The notes: a model not told the origin generated them from the letters alone. A stretch of DNA of 64,000 nucleotides from Channa striata (GCA_033026295.1 CM065168.1:23723306-23787305), one strand, 5' to 3'. Positions 11,302 through 24,858 are shown, counted from the first letter of the stretch. A program made the numbers and translations.

Positions 11302-13827
11302 TTACACACACATCGTCGCCTGTAACACACTCTCACGTTCCCTTTGATTTCAATTTCTGCACTAGTTCTACATTCATTTATTTTTATTTTTGTTCTCATG
11401 TATAAAATTCCAATGTATTAAAAATGTTTGCAAGCTTTTCTTATCTTTTCTGCTCTCGCCTGCACTGTTTTGTCATTATGTTTTTTCTATGCCGAACTAA
11501 ATCAACTGCCATGCAATCAATTGGAAAGTAGACAATGATTGCAGCAGTGTTTGTGGATGACAGCCATAATTTAAGCCTCATTCAGACATGCACCTTGGCA
11601 GGTTGTGAATAATTCTTCTGAAACCTAATGTTCCTACAATGTAGTAAACTTTTGTTTATTGATTCCAGCAGTGCTGCACTATTAACTCATACATAGATTA
11701 TGTTGAATAAGACATTGACTTTCTCTCTATTAATAATGTTTTAGTTCTGTAGCCTTAACAACTATCTAGAATTAATGCACTGATCATTAATTTGTTATTT
11801 TTCTATGTGGACAAGGTCTATGACGCTTTGAATCTGTAAAAAAATATCTGAAAAGTAAGTGATACATTACACATTTTACACAAGTTTTTAATCGCGAGAT
11901 CAACCTGACATCAGGTTCCACCCAGATCAGGCTTTCGTTTTTATTTATGCACATCGGGTTCGGGCTGGTTTTACAAGTTCCTATTTAGATACCTTGGAAG
12001 CTATAGGGCCCATTGCTCGTTTACAGCGAACCAGCTCCGGAGACAGACCAGTCTGTTCACATTGTCATAAGATTTTGTTTTTTTAACAATGTGGCCTGTG
12101 TGAATTTTCTCAGCCCTGTTTTTAACATGTTGAACCATTTAAATCAATCACAAAAATGAACATATGAATTTTGCCAGCCCTAGATGTTTATTCTGCTGGC
12201 GTACACGTGCATGTACATCATATTTTGGGTTATATTACCTTAATTCTGCTTAACTGAGACCTTGTGGCCACGTAAATTCCTGAAACTGTCTGCAGCATTT
12301 GAATTGAGCCACACTGTGGCTGTGACTGTCCAAATGAGGCAAAACTGTTTTTTATTTAGTTTACTGCACTGATGTTCAAAACATGTTGAAAACATGAAAT
12401 TTTGTACATGTTATTAATACATGTAAAAGCAGTCCGGGGGGAAAAACTGCTGTTCAGGCTGGAAATAAAGAGTTTTACATTCAGTTATGACTTTATTGTT
12501 TTTTTGGAAAGTGTCCATATTTATGTACATAATTTTTCTCTACAACTACATCAGGTGAAAAGATGAGACTTAGTTTTTATTCTTATCAGGTTCCAAAAAG
12601 CCCAAAAAAGCAAAGAGAAATAAAAATTCAGATGAAATTATAACTCGGGTCTTAAGAGGCTATTAATACATCCAGCAGACATACAGTATAGCAATATTAA
12701 ATGTCAATATTCATTTAATATTTACTTCTTTTCACCGATATGGCTCTTTAGCTGCTAAACACTGCATTATGTTTAGGAGATTTAACTTTGTTTTAGTTGA
12801 CATATCGTGTTTTTATTAAAGCCTAAAATGTTCAGGTTCCTCCCGCTGTTGTAGAAAATGTTTAGCAGAGCTGTGAGAGTGAACAAAAACAAAAGCATAA
12901 GGGCCATAAAACCACAACAATGTGCAACAAGACACAAGATAGCGAAAAGGTCCATGCAGCTGAGTGCAACTGCTGACCCGGGTAATAATCTTCTAAAAGC
13001 AGCTCCTGTCACACTGCACATAATCACCGACAGTGACGGCGACATCGCAAGTAAGAGCACTCTGCTTCCTCGATATTATTTTCCAGCGCACTTCTGTTCT
13101 TTCAGCAGCGGTATCAAATGCGCGAGAGTTTTGTTTTAAGAAATCACGTCATGAACAAAGCCGAGATAAATATTTATGCAACAAGTCCAGATGACGAAAA
13201 GCCATCACGTTAACAAACAGATTAAGCCATGTTAGATATCTCATGTCTGAATCTGATTAATTTTAAGTTAAGGCAAATTAACTGAGCTGCTTTAAGCCAC
13301 TTATTCAGAATTACAAATTATAATCACAGTAATCAGTAATACATTATCTGCAGCATAGTCATTCATTCGTAGTATTACACAGTTATGGATGTCGTAGAGA
13401 ATCGCATATAGACATCAGATTTATGTCTCTCTAGTCCATAGGAACAAAGACATAAATTCCTACTGTAAGACTGTTGTGAAATGCCTCCCTTCCTAAATGG
13501 GCAGTTGCAAGTGTTGCCTCATGATCCTGTTTTAAAGGCCTGACACAATACCTGCTTTGTCTCGCAGTGTTAGTCTGGCTGGCACAAGGATTTTTAGTGG
13601 AAAACTGATCTGCACACGCGCTTTCTTGAAAATGTACTCTGCTTTAAACAAGAGCTCCATTCACAATGACAATGTATGTTTTATAGTACAATGGGTTTTT
13701 AGGTTATAAAAATACATTTTTTCAATGCATTTTTTAAGCATTCAAGGTCACTCGAAAATACAGCTTTTACTCATTGAGGATTGAGGTCCCACATAGGAAA
13801 AGTGACAATGCAGGCTCATGTCAACCT

Positions 13828-13852
13828 GCATATGCATAATATTATGCTAATG
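13828..13852 (+). promoter_or_regulatory. POU/octamer-like motif cluster
   Basis: The 25-bp segment contains overlapping TGCATATGCATAA and ATTATGCTAAT motifs, resembling octamer (ATGCTAAT) and paired POU half-sites (ATGCAT). POU factors are common regulators of neural enhancers. This is a motif match only. Confidence 0.3.
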
Positions 13853-14450
13853 GTCATGCTCAGCTGCCTCCTGCAAGCACATGCCCTTGTAACAGAGTTC
13901 ATCAGAGAGAGCTGTCCTCTGTGGGACGATAAATCCAGGGAGAACAACACAGCCACAAGCCTGCGTTATCTCCCATAGGAAGGACACAACTACAGTAACG
14001 GCCGCCCATCACCGATCTGCCTCGTACACACAACATTCACCTCAAAGGTGATTTTTCCAATTTCCTTTCAACCTTAGAAGTCGAGGGGAATGCCATAAAT
14101 CAACGAGGAAACCGAGGATGTCAGGAGTCCTAAAAGCACCGCTCACAAGACTCTCAAGAGATCAAGGGGACTCAGCTAGCGATACCTGGAGATGAGTTTG
14201 GGATCCCCATGAGCAAGCCTGGGGCAATTTCGAGTAACAATGCCACTGAATTTGGCATCTGTGCGGAATTCCTGCAGCATGTCACAACTGCAGACAGTTA
14301 AAATGACAGTTAAGCACAGAGGAGTTAATTATATGAGCTTTCAGAAGGAAATGAATTCTTGTGAAAGGTGGTGATTCACAGGGAGCAAACTATCTCACTG
14401 CTGTTAGACTAAATGGAAAGATAAAAGCAGCTATTTTCATCTTCAGAGTA

Positions 14451-14858
14451 CACTGCATTTCTATAAATGTTAATGACTGCAGGCTTTCATGAAGAGAAAA
14501 CTTATCAGATCAACACTGCTGCAGTGTGCTCCAATGGGAACAATTCGGGGGAACTTAAGAGGGCTGCTGGTCGTATGCTATTTCGGCAAAAATGGGCCTC
14601 CCGCGAGCACCCAGTGGCAGCACTCTCTCTGCCAGCTGAACACATCCTGCTGCTGCCCGGCTAGCTGGAGCAGCACTCAGCCACCATTGGCTAATGGACT
14701 GCTTATAGTGAGAGGAGGCAGAGCGAGTGTGGGGCCATGCATCAGCATGGGCGGCGTGCTGCAGGTGCAGACCGTCGCCACAAAAAGGGGGCAGCAGCTG
14801 GAGTGCATGAGTCAGTGTGTGAGCGTTTGTGTGCTGGTCTATGTTCCACTCCACGGTT

Positions 14859-14913
<55 letters not shown>

Positions 14914-15130
14914 TTGCACACACTTGGGACCTAAGCTTTTCCATCCTCTGAGGAGTGTGCTCCGACACTCCAAAATATTTCTGGCCTTTAGCCGATTCAC
15001 ATTCTCCATGCCAGGATGCAGAGAATGAAGCTGTAAGGCTCTGCCACACGCATGCAAAATGCCGCAGTGCTACGACGGTGTGAGGAGAGGACGGACACGG
15101 ATTAAGAGGGGAGAGGGGACAACTCGTGCA
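14451..15130. other. Moderately GC-rich segment with a CCAAT motif and a CA repeat
   Basis: 14560-14790 is richer in G+C than its surroundings and has an inverted CCAAT (ATTGG at about 14687) followed by purine-rich sequence. A long CA repeat lies at 14862-14912. The 179-residue and 164-residue frames spanning it are driven by the repeat (poly-HT or poly-CV) and are not supported as genes. It could be an internal promoter or enhancer; I see no exon with convincing splice signals. Confidence 0.3.
14862..14912. repeat. (CA)25 microsatellite
   Basis: The longest uninterrupted dinucleotide tract in the window, about 51 bp, likely polymorphic in length. Confidence 0.95.
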
Positions 15131-15686
15131 TGTAACTAATTCCTGGACTGATCCATAAACAAGTTTTTATTTCCCACAAACACTATGGTAACAGAGCCTG
15201 CAGCATCACCCACTGTCCCTGTCATGGCCCATTTGAAGCTCGTTCCCTGGTGCCCATGGGAGAAGGTGCCACAAGGCCCCACCATATGGTATGGCTATGT
15301 GCCGGGCTGCAGGACTCCACAGGAGAACCAAGCTGTGAAAGGAGGAGTCTTTCCATTGGACTAATTAATGTCTCTGTGATCTGAGAGCTTTTCCTCATAA
15401 CCAGGCCACAAACCTTCACCTTTATGCAAGGCCACTGAAACAAGGCAAAAAAGTCATCTAACTATACACGTGGAACAAACTGTGACGCCTGATCTAGAAA
15501 TCAAGACACAAGGTCTAGAAAGAGGCGTGTTTGTGGCAGTTACACTTAATCTCTCTCTTTCTATTCTGCCTCTCGTTCCGTTTCCCCCCCAGTGCCCTTT
15601 GTGATCTGATAGGCCTGGAATAATAAGCAGCTAGCGTGTTATCTGCTAACAGCTCCATTACAGGACGCAGATAAAGCTGCATAGAT

Positions 15687-15730
15687 CGCAGCAGGTGCAA
15701 CACAACGGCAGCAGCGGCAGCAGCAGCTCA
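15687..15730. repeat. Imperfect CAG/CGG-type trinucleotide repeat
   Basis: Interrupted GCAGCA/GGCAGC units ending in CAGCAGCAGCTC, with no coding context visible. Confidence 0.6.
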
Positions 15731-16999
15731 GCGCTCTGTAATAACAGTGGAAGCCGTCACAGTGCCATGTAATTACCGTGTGCTGAGGTTGAGACTAGAT
15801 TTGAAAAGCAGAACCCTTAAGTTTTAAATTTGGCTTCAGCGAGTTCATCATCATATTGAAGTGATATCACTAGGCGGTGGCCTGCTCTGCTGTCACCTGG
15901 TCATATTGTTTTCCGTCTCTCTCTCTCTCACTCACACACGCACACACACTCAGAGAAAAGTGTGTTAAGCATATCTCGCAAAAAGCCAACGGGAATTGAA
16001 ACAAGGTGCAAGTGTTTTTCCAAAAAGCAGTGAGTTTACTTCAGGCAATGTGACATTCTCCTGTTCCCTTTTTAATTAAAACTAGATAAACAAATTAATC
16101 TGGAAGTGTGTCTCTAGTCATTTTCATGATTACAAAATGTGTGAAAACTGGATGGTAAAAATACCATTTGGACTGCAGATGGGCCAGATGCAGGAGTGTT
16201 TTTGCGTGTTTTTAGGCACAGATGTGAGGCATTCTGGATTCTAATTTTTCACACAAATCTAAATGTCAGCAGACAAAGAGTGAGTACACCACAGATGTTA
16301 CTGGGAAGCTGCACTGAATCCGTTAACTGAAAACAAAATGACAAAAACTGTCACAAACAAATTTAGCAACAACAACAAACGACACACACGATATCAGAAT
16401 ATTTCCTCAGTGTAAACAAGCAGGAGAGGCCGTGGTTTGTGCTCATTAAAGCAAAATAGGACGACTAGACACTACGACTGCACGTTAAAAATAAAACATT
16501 TCATTCTGCATTTACATCTGATGAGGTCATATCAACATCTCCACCCTAGCTGAGGTGGGTCGTTCCTGTATATAATTTTATTTTATAAAGAATTATAATC
16601 TGGAAGCTCAAACGCACTCCTTCATACTATTGGACATAAATGAGTGATTCTAGGTTATTATATTCAGTGATTACCCTTGTATTTAGAGCTAAACTGATCG
16701 GTAGTGGCAGAGGCCACCACGCCTGCACTCAGTGTAGCTAACCACGAGCGACTGAAAACAGCTGCACTGCTCCGTCTTCCACAGCCACATTGGAGCAGTG
16801 ACCAGTTACTGCTAATGCAAACGCGACATCCCACTGTAGCTGCTTCACATTACAAGACTTCAACCGGCCAAACGGGGTTTTCTTTCTAAAACAGACACAG
16901 GAAACACACTGTGTCATAAAACAAATCATAGTTGCAAATATTTCTGAGAACGTAGGTACTCGATAAGTGTTCCTGTGGTAGTAAACCATCATAGTTGTT

Positions 17000-17013
17000 G
17001 TTACCGTGGTAAC
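17000..17013. promoter_or_regulatory. Perfectly palindromic X-box-like site
   Basis: GTTACCGTGGTAAC is a perfect inverted repeat of GTTACC/GGTAAC around a GT spacer, matching the RFX X-box layout GTNRCC-N2-RGYAAC. It is a motif match only. Confidence 0.42.
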
Positions 17014-17104
17014 TGCAGATGTTGCAAAATCAAGACAGACTCAAAAACCGGGTTGCATGGAAGCTGTAGAAAATGTTGTCCACCAACTGCAGAGTCTAAA
17101 ATGT

Positions 17105-17180
17105 AATCCCTGTGTCTTCCAATGCACATGTCTTTCAGCAAGACGCTGAACCCAAACCTGCACCTGTGCGTGTTACTCAC
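17105..17180 (+). repeat. Possible interspersed-repeat fragment
   Basis: CCCTGTGTCTTCCAATGCAC followed by CAGCAAGACGCTGAACCC resembles the segment with 'CCTTGGGCAAGACACTGAACCC' that recurs in many teleost repeats. It is short and diverged, so the assignment is tentative. Confidence 0.35.
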
Positions 17181-20100
17181 TCGGATGTTAAACGGCGAAT
17201 TGCCTGCTCTTACACCAATCAGCCCCAACATTACAACTTGTGGCCTTTGAAATGTCATGTCAGCATGGCCACTCTGACCAGCCTGCAGTTACACAGCAGC
17301 ATGTGACACGCTTTGTGCACGGGTGCCATTCAATACTCAAGTAAAACTTTGTTGGTCTAAAACATATTCTCTGCCAAATGTTTTAGTCAACCAAAAGTAT
17401 CTAGAAGAAATGTTGATTAAAGTAATAAAAAACAATGCAGTCAATGCTGATTATGTTAGGTGTGGCAAAACATGTAATTAAATAAAACAGGGGTCAAAGG
17501 TCACTGTTGGTGAAGGTGAATCTGATTTAATATTCTGACAGAACAATGCATCAGCATTTATTAGGTCATAATATTTTTATTAAAAACCTTGTATTTTTTT
17601 CTCAAATTAAAACTGACACTTTCATGGGTTATCTGTTATTTAAATTCAAATTGAATGCCCTGAAGCAAAGAGACTGAAGAACATATGTAACAGTCTACAG
17701 GGGTGCTTTATAATGCCCAAACCCTTTAGAACCGTCTCCATTTCTGCATAAACATAACTTTAAAACATCCCCAGATTTTCACACACAAAACAAGTGTGTC
17801 AATCAATCTGTGAGGACCTTTATTTAGAAAGGACAAAACTGGGTCTTCGCTATCCAAGTCTGATCTTGGCAACATAAAAATGCGCCATGGCTCAAACAAG
17901 ATTTTTCAAGAGCTGTTGGTGCTCACCAGGCTGAAGAGAGAATTTTGTTCAGGCTGTACGGACTACACCAGCTGACTGTCAGATGGAAATGGAGAACAAT
18001 AACCACCAAGTTATTGTGGGCAACCAACAATGTTCACACCAACAGTACAACGTGCAACAGTCGGTAAGTCACAAGGAACCCCAGGGTAACATCAACAGCA
18101 GGAAACTTATGGCCTCTATTGCAGTGGTTAATATCATAGTTTATGAGTCCACCATCAGAGGAACAAGGAATAATGATGTTGTGTGTAGCAGTTTTCAAAG
18201 AGGAAGCCCCTGCCCATCGCCAGTTTGGTCAAAACCATGTGGATAAACAGATGTCTACTGGAAAAATGTTCTGTGGTTTAAACACTGCATTCCAGCATAA
18301 GTATATTAAATTAAATCTGTAAAACATGTGATGGGGGTATTGTGATGTTAAATCTGTGAATTGAAGCTCAATGGCAAGACAATGACGCTGAACACACAAG
18401 AAAGGTTGGAATAGTAAAACTCCTGAGATATTTAACCTTTTGTTTATGCTGAAGTGAAGAAAATTCTAAAGGGTCATAAAATGAGGGTCATAAAGATCCA
18501 CCTCAACAGGTTTTCGACAGATTGACACTATCAAAGCAGATCAAATCGGATTTTGATCCATTCAGTCGTATGGTGCATGTTACAGTATGATAATTTCCAG
18601 TCCCTAAATTCAAACTGTTTCCTGTTGGTGGGTGCAATCACCTTCAAATGCAAACACGGCAAACTCCTCTAAATCAAGAAGCAGATGCGCAACACAAAAG
18701 AACATCCAACATATCATCTCAACCATTCTGCCGTAAAAAGTGATTCCAGGAACTAATCAAACACCATCCAGTACGATATGGTTCTTCAGCAAACAGCACA
18801 TCTGATCTCAATCCATAAGAAACACTAGTTATAAATTCACAGAGTGACATCCGTGTGTGTGTATTTTATCATACCTGCCTGTGTGTGTGTCTGTTACAGA
18901 GTCTGAGCCTTTGTTTGCTCTCTGTGGTATGAGATTCTCTGCAACAAACTTGTTGCCGCCATCGATCTGCCCTCCTCAACGTGTCCTCTGCTGCTTGTCC
19001 TTAAAAAGCAACGCACAGAGTGGGTTTTGGGCAGCCCGCAGCCCTGTTCAACATCTGTGGCCCAATCTGCCAGTGGGGGCAGAGCAATTATACCACAAGG
19101 TTACACAGAAACATACCGAAGGCGGAGGAAGGGAGACTGTGGACTCAGAATCTCTCTCCCAGCAGCGTTCCCTCGCTGACTAAATATGTTAAATCTCGCT
19201 TGCTCTTTAAAGATGAGTTTTGAATTTAGGAATCATAACAATTGCGAGAAAATGTGGAGCACTCTCTTTAAGCATGCATGGAACAGAATCTCAATGTGCC
19301 ATTTCAAAGGAAGCAGCAGAACTTGTGTAATTGTATGAATGTTAGCTGCTACTTATACTTTAGGGCTGCAAATATTATTTCCTAAACCAATTCAGCCTCT
19401 ATTTAGTTTGTGACTAATGGACTTAAATGTCAAATACAAAAGACGAGAAAAGCAGTAAATCCTCGCTTTTGAGAAGCAGTCAGGCAGCACATTTCTTTCG
19501 CTGAGTGAATGACTTCACCAATTAATCGATTATGAAAATGATCCTTCGGTTAATTTTCTGTTGCTGGCGGAAAGGAAGCAGACGTGGTTGTGTAAGTGTT
19601 GCAGACTAAACTGCACGTGTTGGCATTTTCTCAACACCATAACTGAGTTGCAAAACAATGGGTATTATACGAAGAAGGGCCGCCAGGAGGCCAGCTCATT
19701 AAGATGCTTCCTCACATCTCTTTTTGCTTCACCACTGAAAAAGCAAATTCAAGATGAGCTTGACTCTAAAACCCATTAATTTTATTTTGTTAACATTCAG
19801 CCTGGGTACATCAGAGAGAAGGACTGAGGGTGTTTTCAACGTAAAGCCACTGCTGGTGCAGGCTTCTAATCCAGATGACAGAGCTGACGTCTCACTTGTT
19901 GTAGGAGCCCAACAGCCCTCTAATAATGTTTTAAAAACTCTCAAGTCTCTGGGAGATTTCGTTATATGTATTTACAGAATTTAAGAATTCAGATTGTTTT
20001 GAAAATTTGTAACTTGACAGTAATGATAAATAATGAGTTAAAGTAATGAATTTCAGTTCATCTAAGTCATATTACAATCAACTACAATATTATGATGATG

Positions 20101-21601
20101 TAGCAGCTTCCTGCACATCTCATAATGACTACGCCACTAGGTTAAAAGTGCTCGAACAAGCCAACTTGAAATTTGAAGGCAGTCACCTGTTCTTTCACTT
20201 TCATGTTTTATGTTGAAACAACCAGTTACATTTGACAATGTTGAGGGATTAATAAGACTTTACAGCAAACAGTTTTCATCTTGCACATGAAAGTGGTATT
20301 TGTCAGGGCCGTGCATGCAGGATGTGTGCACTATAAGAGGCGCGTGGCTCGTGGAGCGCATCACCACAACAGTGACACTGAAGAAGTGTTTTCGCCCCTT
20401 CTTGTTAAACACAAGCTCCTGCAGCTTCTACATTTATAATTTTCACATCTCAGCTTCGGTTTTACCATCAGACTGTCCTCAGAGCAGGTTCTTACCACAC
20501 AAACACCGCTCCTGGATACTGTTGTTATGTGTTAAAATCTCAGTTCTAACTCGAGTAAAACACATGGGCTTTACATGTACAGCCATCAAACTCAGTGTCT
20601 CACAGGTCCCATGGATGAAAGCTAATATTTATAAGAGCTGGTATCTGCAGTATCTTAAAAGACAAAATCAAAGTAGTGGAAGCCCACAGCACTCTCAGGA
20701 GTGTTTTAGACGTCAACACAACATTTGCAAAAGTTGGTGAAAGATTCTTTTATGTACAGCAACATCTTGACATTTTGACTTTAAAGAGTTCGAGTGGATA
20801 AACAGCTTTGTAGTTTGAAGTATTTAAATCAAACAAATCTACAATTCAATTAGGCATCTTGACAGACATTTAAAAAGGTTCATTCACCGACGGAAATCAC
20901 TGACAGTAAATGACAACAATGTGCCCAAAATGTCATTGCAGAAGATATGACACTTAATGCACTCTCATTGGCATTTGAAACTTATTTTATTCGGCTTTAA
21001 GCCCGAGGCATCCTTGATTCCACAAATAAAATGTAAATCTGCGATTACTACAGCAATCCCGAGTGAGACAGGCGTCCTTGGGCAAGCTGTCAGACGTTTA
21101 TTAAGAGAAGTCATTCTGTCGTTATGATCTGCCGTGTTATACATGCACACACTGAAGTTATGATAGAACAGGCAGAATTCTCCCAAACTCACATCCCGAT
21201 CCCTTTACGTGCTGCCTTCAGTCTCTTTCCTGCATTCAGCGCCAACAGAGGCCCAGCGAGTACTACCGCTGCCAAATCGCCAGCCCGCCTCTTTCCAAAC
21301 AGCCCTGTCCCTTTCAGACTATATTTTACTCTGTCTTTGCCATGTGTTATGATATGTATGAAGCAGCGCTCTATTGTGCCACTCTTCCCAGTCTCAGGAG
21401 AAGATAAACAACATTCCAAGTGTAAACCCAGAGGGAGAAATAATGCATGGGTAGACAGAGTTACACAATGTGAAGTTACTCCAGAATTTGACTGGGGTTC
21501 ACATTGGGACACTCTGCAGACTCCTCATTGGCTCCGTAAACAGGCATTCTTATAGGGAATTACACAGGGGAGATGTTCTCTCCATCTCTCTCACTCTCTC
21601 C

Positions 21602-21607
<6 letters not shown>

Positions 21608-21636
<29 letters not shown>
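21608..21636. repeat. (CA)n microsatellite
   Basis: Uninterrupted CA run of about 29 bp downstream of a CT-rich tract. Further CA runs follow through 21783. Confidence 0.92.
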
Positions 21637-21639
<3 letters not shown>

Positions 21640-21902
21640 TACATACACACACCAAAACAACTTCATTCTGACTTTGCTCACATGGGAAAAACACACACAA
21701 ATCAGATCAGTACACACTTGGACTGACATGACCTTGCTGCTGCAGATCACACACACACACAAGCAATTGCACACAAACACACACATCAGCTGCTGCATTG
21801 TGTTCATATGAAGGCACCAATGCTCATCCACTCTCTGCTACACTCCCACTAAGGGCATGCCAAGAGCCACTGCGGCACAGGAAACTTACTGCATCAGTCT
21901 GT

Positions 21903-21928
21903 CTGTGTGTATGTGTGTGTGTGTGTGT
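21903..21928. repeat. (GT)n microsatellite
   Basis: GT run with one interrupting TAT. Confidence 0.85.
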
Positions 21929-22550
21929 CCTTCCTGGTGCATGTTGCAATGAGTGACAGGTCCAGAATGAAAGCCAATAATAAAATAAACAAGTAAAAAG
22001 CAGCAGTTAATAAGAGTCATACTGTGCAGGTAAACACAAGGAGGTTAAAGCAGGTTAAGGAATATTAGGCAAATACCAGAATACTGTGGCATACAGTGAG
22101 ATTTGTAATTGCAGTAATTCCAACTCGTTCTGAGCGTATTTTTCTGATTTGTATTTTTGTGATTTGAATAGGTTTATGTAAAGCACCAATGTTGTGGCTG
22201 ACATTATGTTTGCACAGTTTAAAAAGGTAAAATTATGTTTATGTATAAAAATAAAAAGTGTCAAGGTCAGAAATTGTTTTTCACTTCTAAATTGCTTAGC
22301 AGCTACCTACAGATTAACTCGCAGTGAGCGTACAGTACTGAGCCGTTACTGCGCTGAAAATAACATCGCAAACCTCGGCGCTGAACGGACAGACTGCGAG
22401 TGCTGTTCACTTCAAACTATTGCTGACCTTGTTGCTGACATCGAATTAAAATTCAAGGCTAATTAATGAGTAAAAATCATGTTAATTTTATCAACCTTTG
22501 GTTTTAGCCACATACACAGAGGTTTCTTTAGTAAGAATAAGAATAATATT

Positions 22551-22790
22551 CCATTTAATCCACTTATCCTGTTAGGTTTGCAGGTGGGCTGGAGCTTATC
22601 CCATCTGTCATAAGGGGAGAGGCAGGAAACGTCCTGAACAGGTCTCGTGTCCATCTCAGGGACAACAGAGACAGACAACCATTCACGCTCACATTCATGC
22701 ATGTTTTTGTGTGTGTGGGGGGGAAACCAGAGTACATGGAGGAAACACACTCAAGCACGGACGCAGTCAGTCGGGGCGTGACCATGAAAC
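22551..22790 (+). repeat. L2-like LINE-derived fragment, copy 1
   Basis: It carries the ordered landmarks of a very common teleost L2-type repeat: ATCCACTTATCCTG, then GGGCTGGAGCTTATCCC, ACAACCATTCACGCTCACA and a GGAGGAAAC motif near the end. A second diverged copy lies at 24859-25087 in the same orientation. Strand is given relative to these landmarks, not to a known coding strand. Confidence 0.65.
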
Positions 22791-24299
22791 CTTCTACCCA
22801 TGAGTCGTCAGCGCTACAATATCGCTAATTTATATCGCTAATATACATGGCACTAATATATCTATAATGATATATTATTATTGTTATTATTATTAAGAAC
22901 AAACAGCACGCTAGTTAGCCAATAGTTGGAGAACACAGTGGGACATTTAGCAGAGACCAAAAACAAAGCTAAAATATATTGAATATAGAATTACTTTCAC
23001 AGGGTGTTCACAAAAGTGACACATGAATGATAAAAGCTCTGTACGCTAATAAGCAATGAAGAAGTTTGCCAGATCAAATATCAGTACACTGCAGATCTTG
23101 CAATGAGAAATTTGTTATTAGTTATTAAAAACTCTAAAGCAATTATTTAACATGTAGCTTTAAGTTTATGTCAATCAAAGTCCTGCATCTTGTCCCCACA
23201 AGAAGACACACATTCCCTAGTGTGTGAATAAACACACGAATACACACAACTTTACTGGTGTTCTCCAACCAAAAAAAGTTACAGGCCACGCACACAGTAC
23301 CACATGTTGTTTATTGGCCTGACCCGACGGTGGGTGCTGGGAAGACGCTCCATACACCGTGTCATGGGCTATAATCTGAGTCCACTTGTTTGTGTGTGTG
23401 TGTGTTTGTCACCTCAGAGACACTCACAAATCAATAGCAGAAAGCATTATAAACAATCTCCTGTTTAATATGCCTGTTCTAAGCCTGCAGTATAATTGGA
23501 ACCTTTAGTAAAAAAAACCTGCCAGTTATAAAATCTATCAGTCTGTGCTAAACAAGGGCTGACCTGGAACCTGAGTGGATGAATAATTGAGAAGGAGAGG
23601 AGGAGAGGAGGGTCTGAGCGCCGCAAGCTCCCTACCCATGATTCCTTTCGATCGCTAAACCTTGTAAATTATCCACAGGAAAATTTTGCACCCCTAGAAG
23701 CTACTTACCATGTGATGCGGCTTGTCGATGTTCGAGTCCCTCGTGTGTGCAGCGGTTCTACATTCATTCTGACGTCTGCTGCTCTGTTTATTAAGCGCTA
23801 TCAGAGGATTTTCAGATCAGCAGCTTCTTCACTGGTTATGATTCCCTCCTTTTTCCCTTGTGCGCCCTCTTGAATAATGCATTCGTCTTCTTAAAGGCAA
23901 CTTAGACTGCGTCCTCCTTAAGACATGAAGAGCCGCCCTGTGACACCTCAAAAGAAGAAATGTGGCTAATGCTGGTAGACGGGGTTCTTTTTTGTGCCCT
24001 TTTTATCAAAGCTTTGACTTTGAGATCAAATTAAAAAAAAAAATCACATCAGAAACTTCTTTGATTCTTTTGAATGGCTGTTCCTATTTGTTATAGGATA
24101 CCCACATCTAATGTATGTACTGACAGTATAGATTATGCAATCCATGAAGTAGCATAAGCCAAGTTTCTGATGCAATTTGTAATGACACATCTACATTTCA
24201 CACACATAGAAAATAACCAATAAACCATAGAATGGTTTCTACGATATCTCCTGCCCTTTCAGGTAAATATTATAAAATTTGGGTTTTAAATGTTGAATG
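22791..24299. other. Intronic stretch, nothing recognised
   Basis: Contains short ATT-rich and GT-rich simple tracts (about 22868-22893 and 23393-23408) and no recognisable exon or element. Confidence 0.4.
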
Positions 24300-24720
24300 A
24301 AAGCTGGTTGAAAAGTTAAAACAATCCTACTACTTCCTCTGTTTGTTCAATATTGTTTGTCTGTCTTTGTGAGACAATATTATACTGGTATCATCAGCAT
24401 AAAGAGAAAACTCACAAATTGAACATAAAATAGGAAATAATGAAAGGTCCTAAAATAGATCCTTGCTGTACACCAAGAGTTTTGGTGTGTTGGAGGCCTA
24501 ACGATTAACACATACTGTTATAGCTGGTTAACCACTTTAGGGTATAAAAATAAATAGTTTTAATTTGCCCAATAAATACTATGATCAACAGTGTCAAAGA
24601 TCTATTGCTATCTATACTGATGCACATATAAATAATGTCTTTCATGTGCACAACTAGGGATTCTTGTATAAACATTTTTCCAGTATTTTTGAGAAACAAG
24701 GTGAAATAATATGAGCTAAT
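24300..24720 (-). pseudogene. Decayed LINE reverse-transcriptase fragment
   Basis: On the minus strand, in shifting frames, reverse-transcriptase landmarks appear in the right order. The first is a block resembling the S-K-I-L-E-K motif (about 24660-24690). Next come FDTVDHSI (about 24578-24601, RT motif A), GVQQGSILGP (about 24445-24475, motif B) and YADDT (24387-24401, the catalytic motif C). The FDTVDHS and YADDT forms fit the CR1/L2/Rex/jockey group of non-LTR elements rather than the RTE clade seen at 59-62 kb. Several stops and frame changes make it a dead fossil. It lies just before an L2-like fragment; whether they derive from one insertion is unknown. Confidence 0.78.
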
Positions 24721-24858
24721 AATTTGTAAAATGTATAATTATTAGCATTTATTCATTTTAATAAACATCTGCAGGTTTGAGTAAGTTGTGTATGTGTGTC
24801 ATTAAATAACTCAAAGGTCATTGACTGAAGTAAAAGAATACAAAAATTCAATACAATG

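Larger units (their letters stand above)
8181..14450. other. Intronic stretch with a microsatellite and POU-like motifs
   Basis: No exon or named mobile element seen. It contains a CA run at 11281-11301 and a POU-like motif cluster at 13828-13852; the remainder is AT-rich unique-looking sequence with chance frames. Confidence 0.4.
15131..22545. other. Intronic stretch with an X-box and scattered microsatellites
   Basis: No exon recognised. It contains a palindromic RFX-like site (17000-17013), a possible interspersed-repeat fragment (about 17105-17180), a CA run (21608-21636) and a GT run (about 21903-21928). The remaining sequence shows only chance frames. Confidence 0.4.

Noticed and set aside
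14489..15049. Long overlapping frames of 179 (plus) and 164 (minus) residues
   Set aside because: Both are held open by the 51-bp CA repeat, which cannot give a stop in several frames. The non-repeat parts have no recognisable domain or splice context.
23725..23760. GTTCGAGTCCC-like word suggesting a tRNA B-box
   Set aside because: I could not fold a cloverleaf with acceptor and anticodon arms around it and found no A-box at the right distance. The similar GGTTCGAAT at about 30441 fails the same way.
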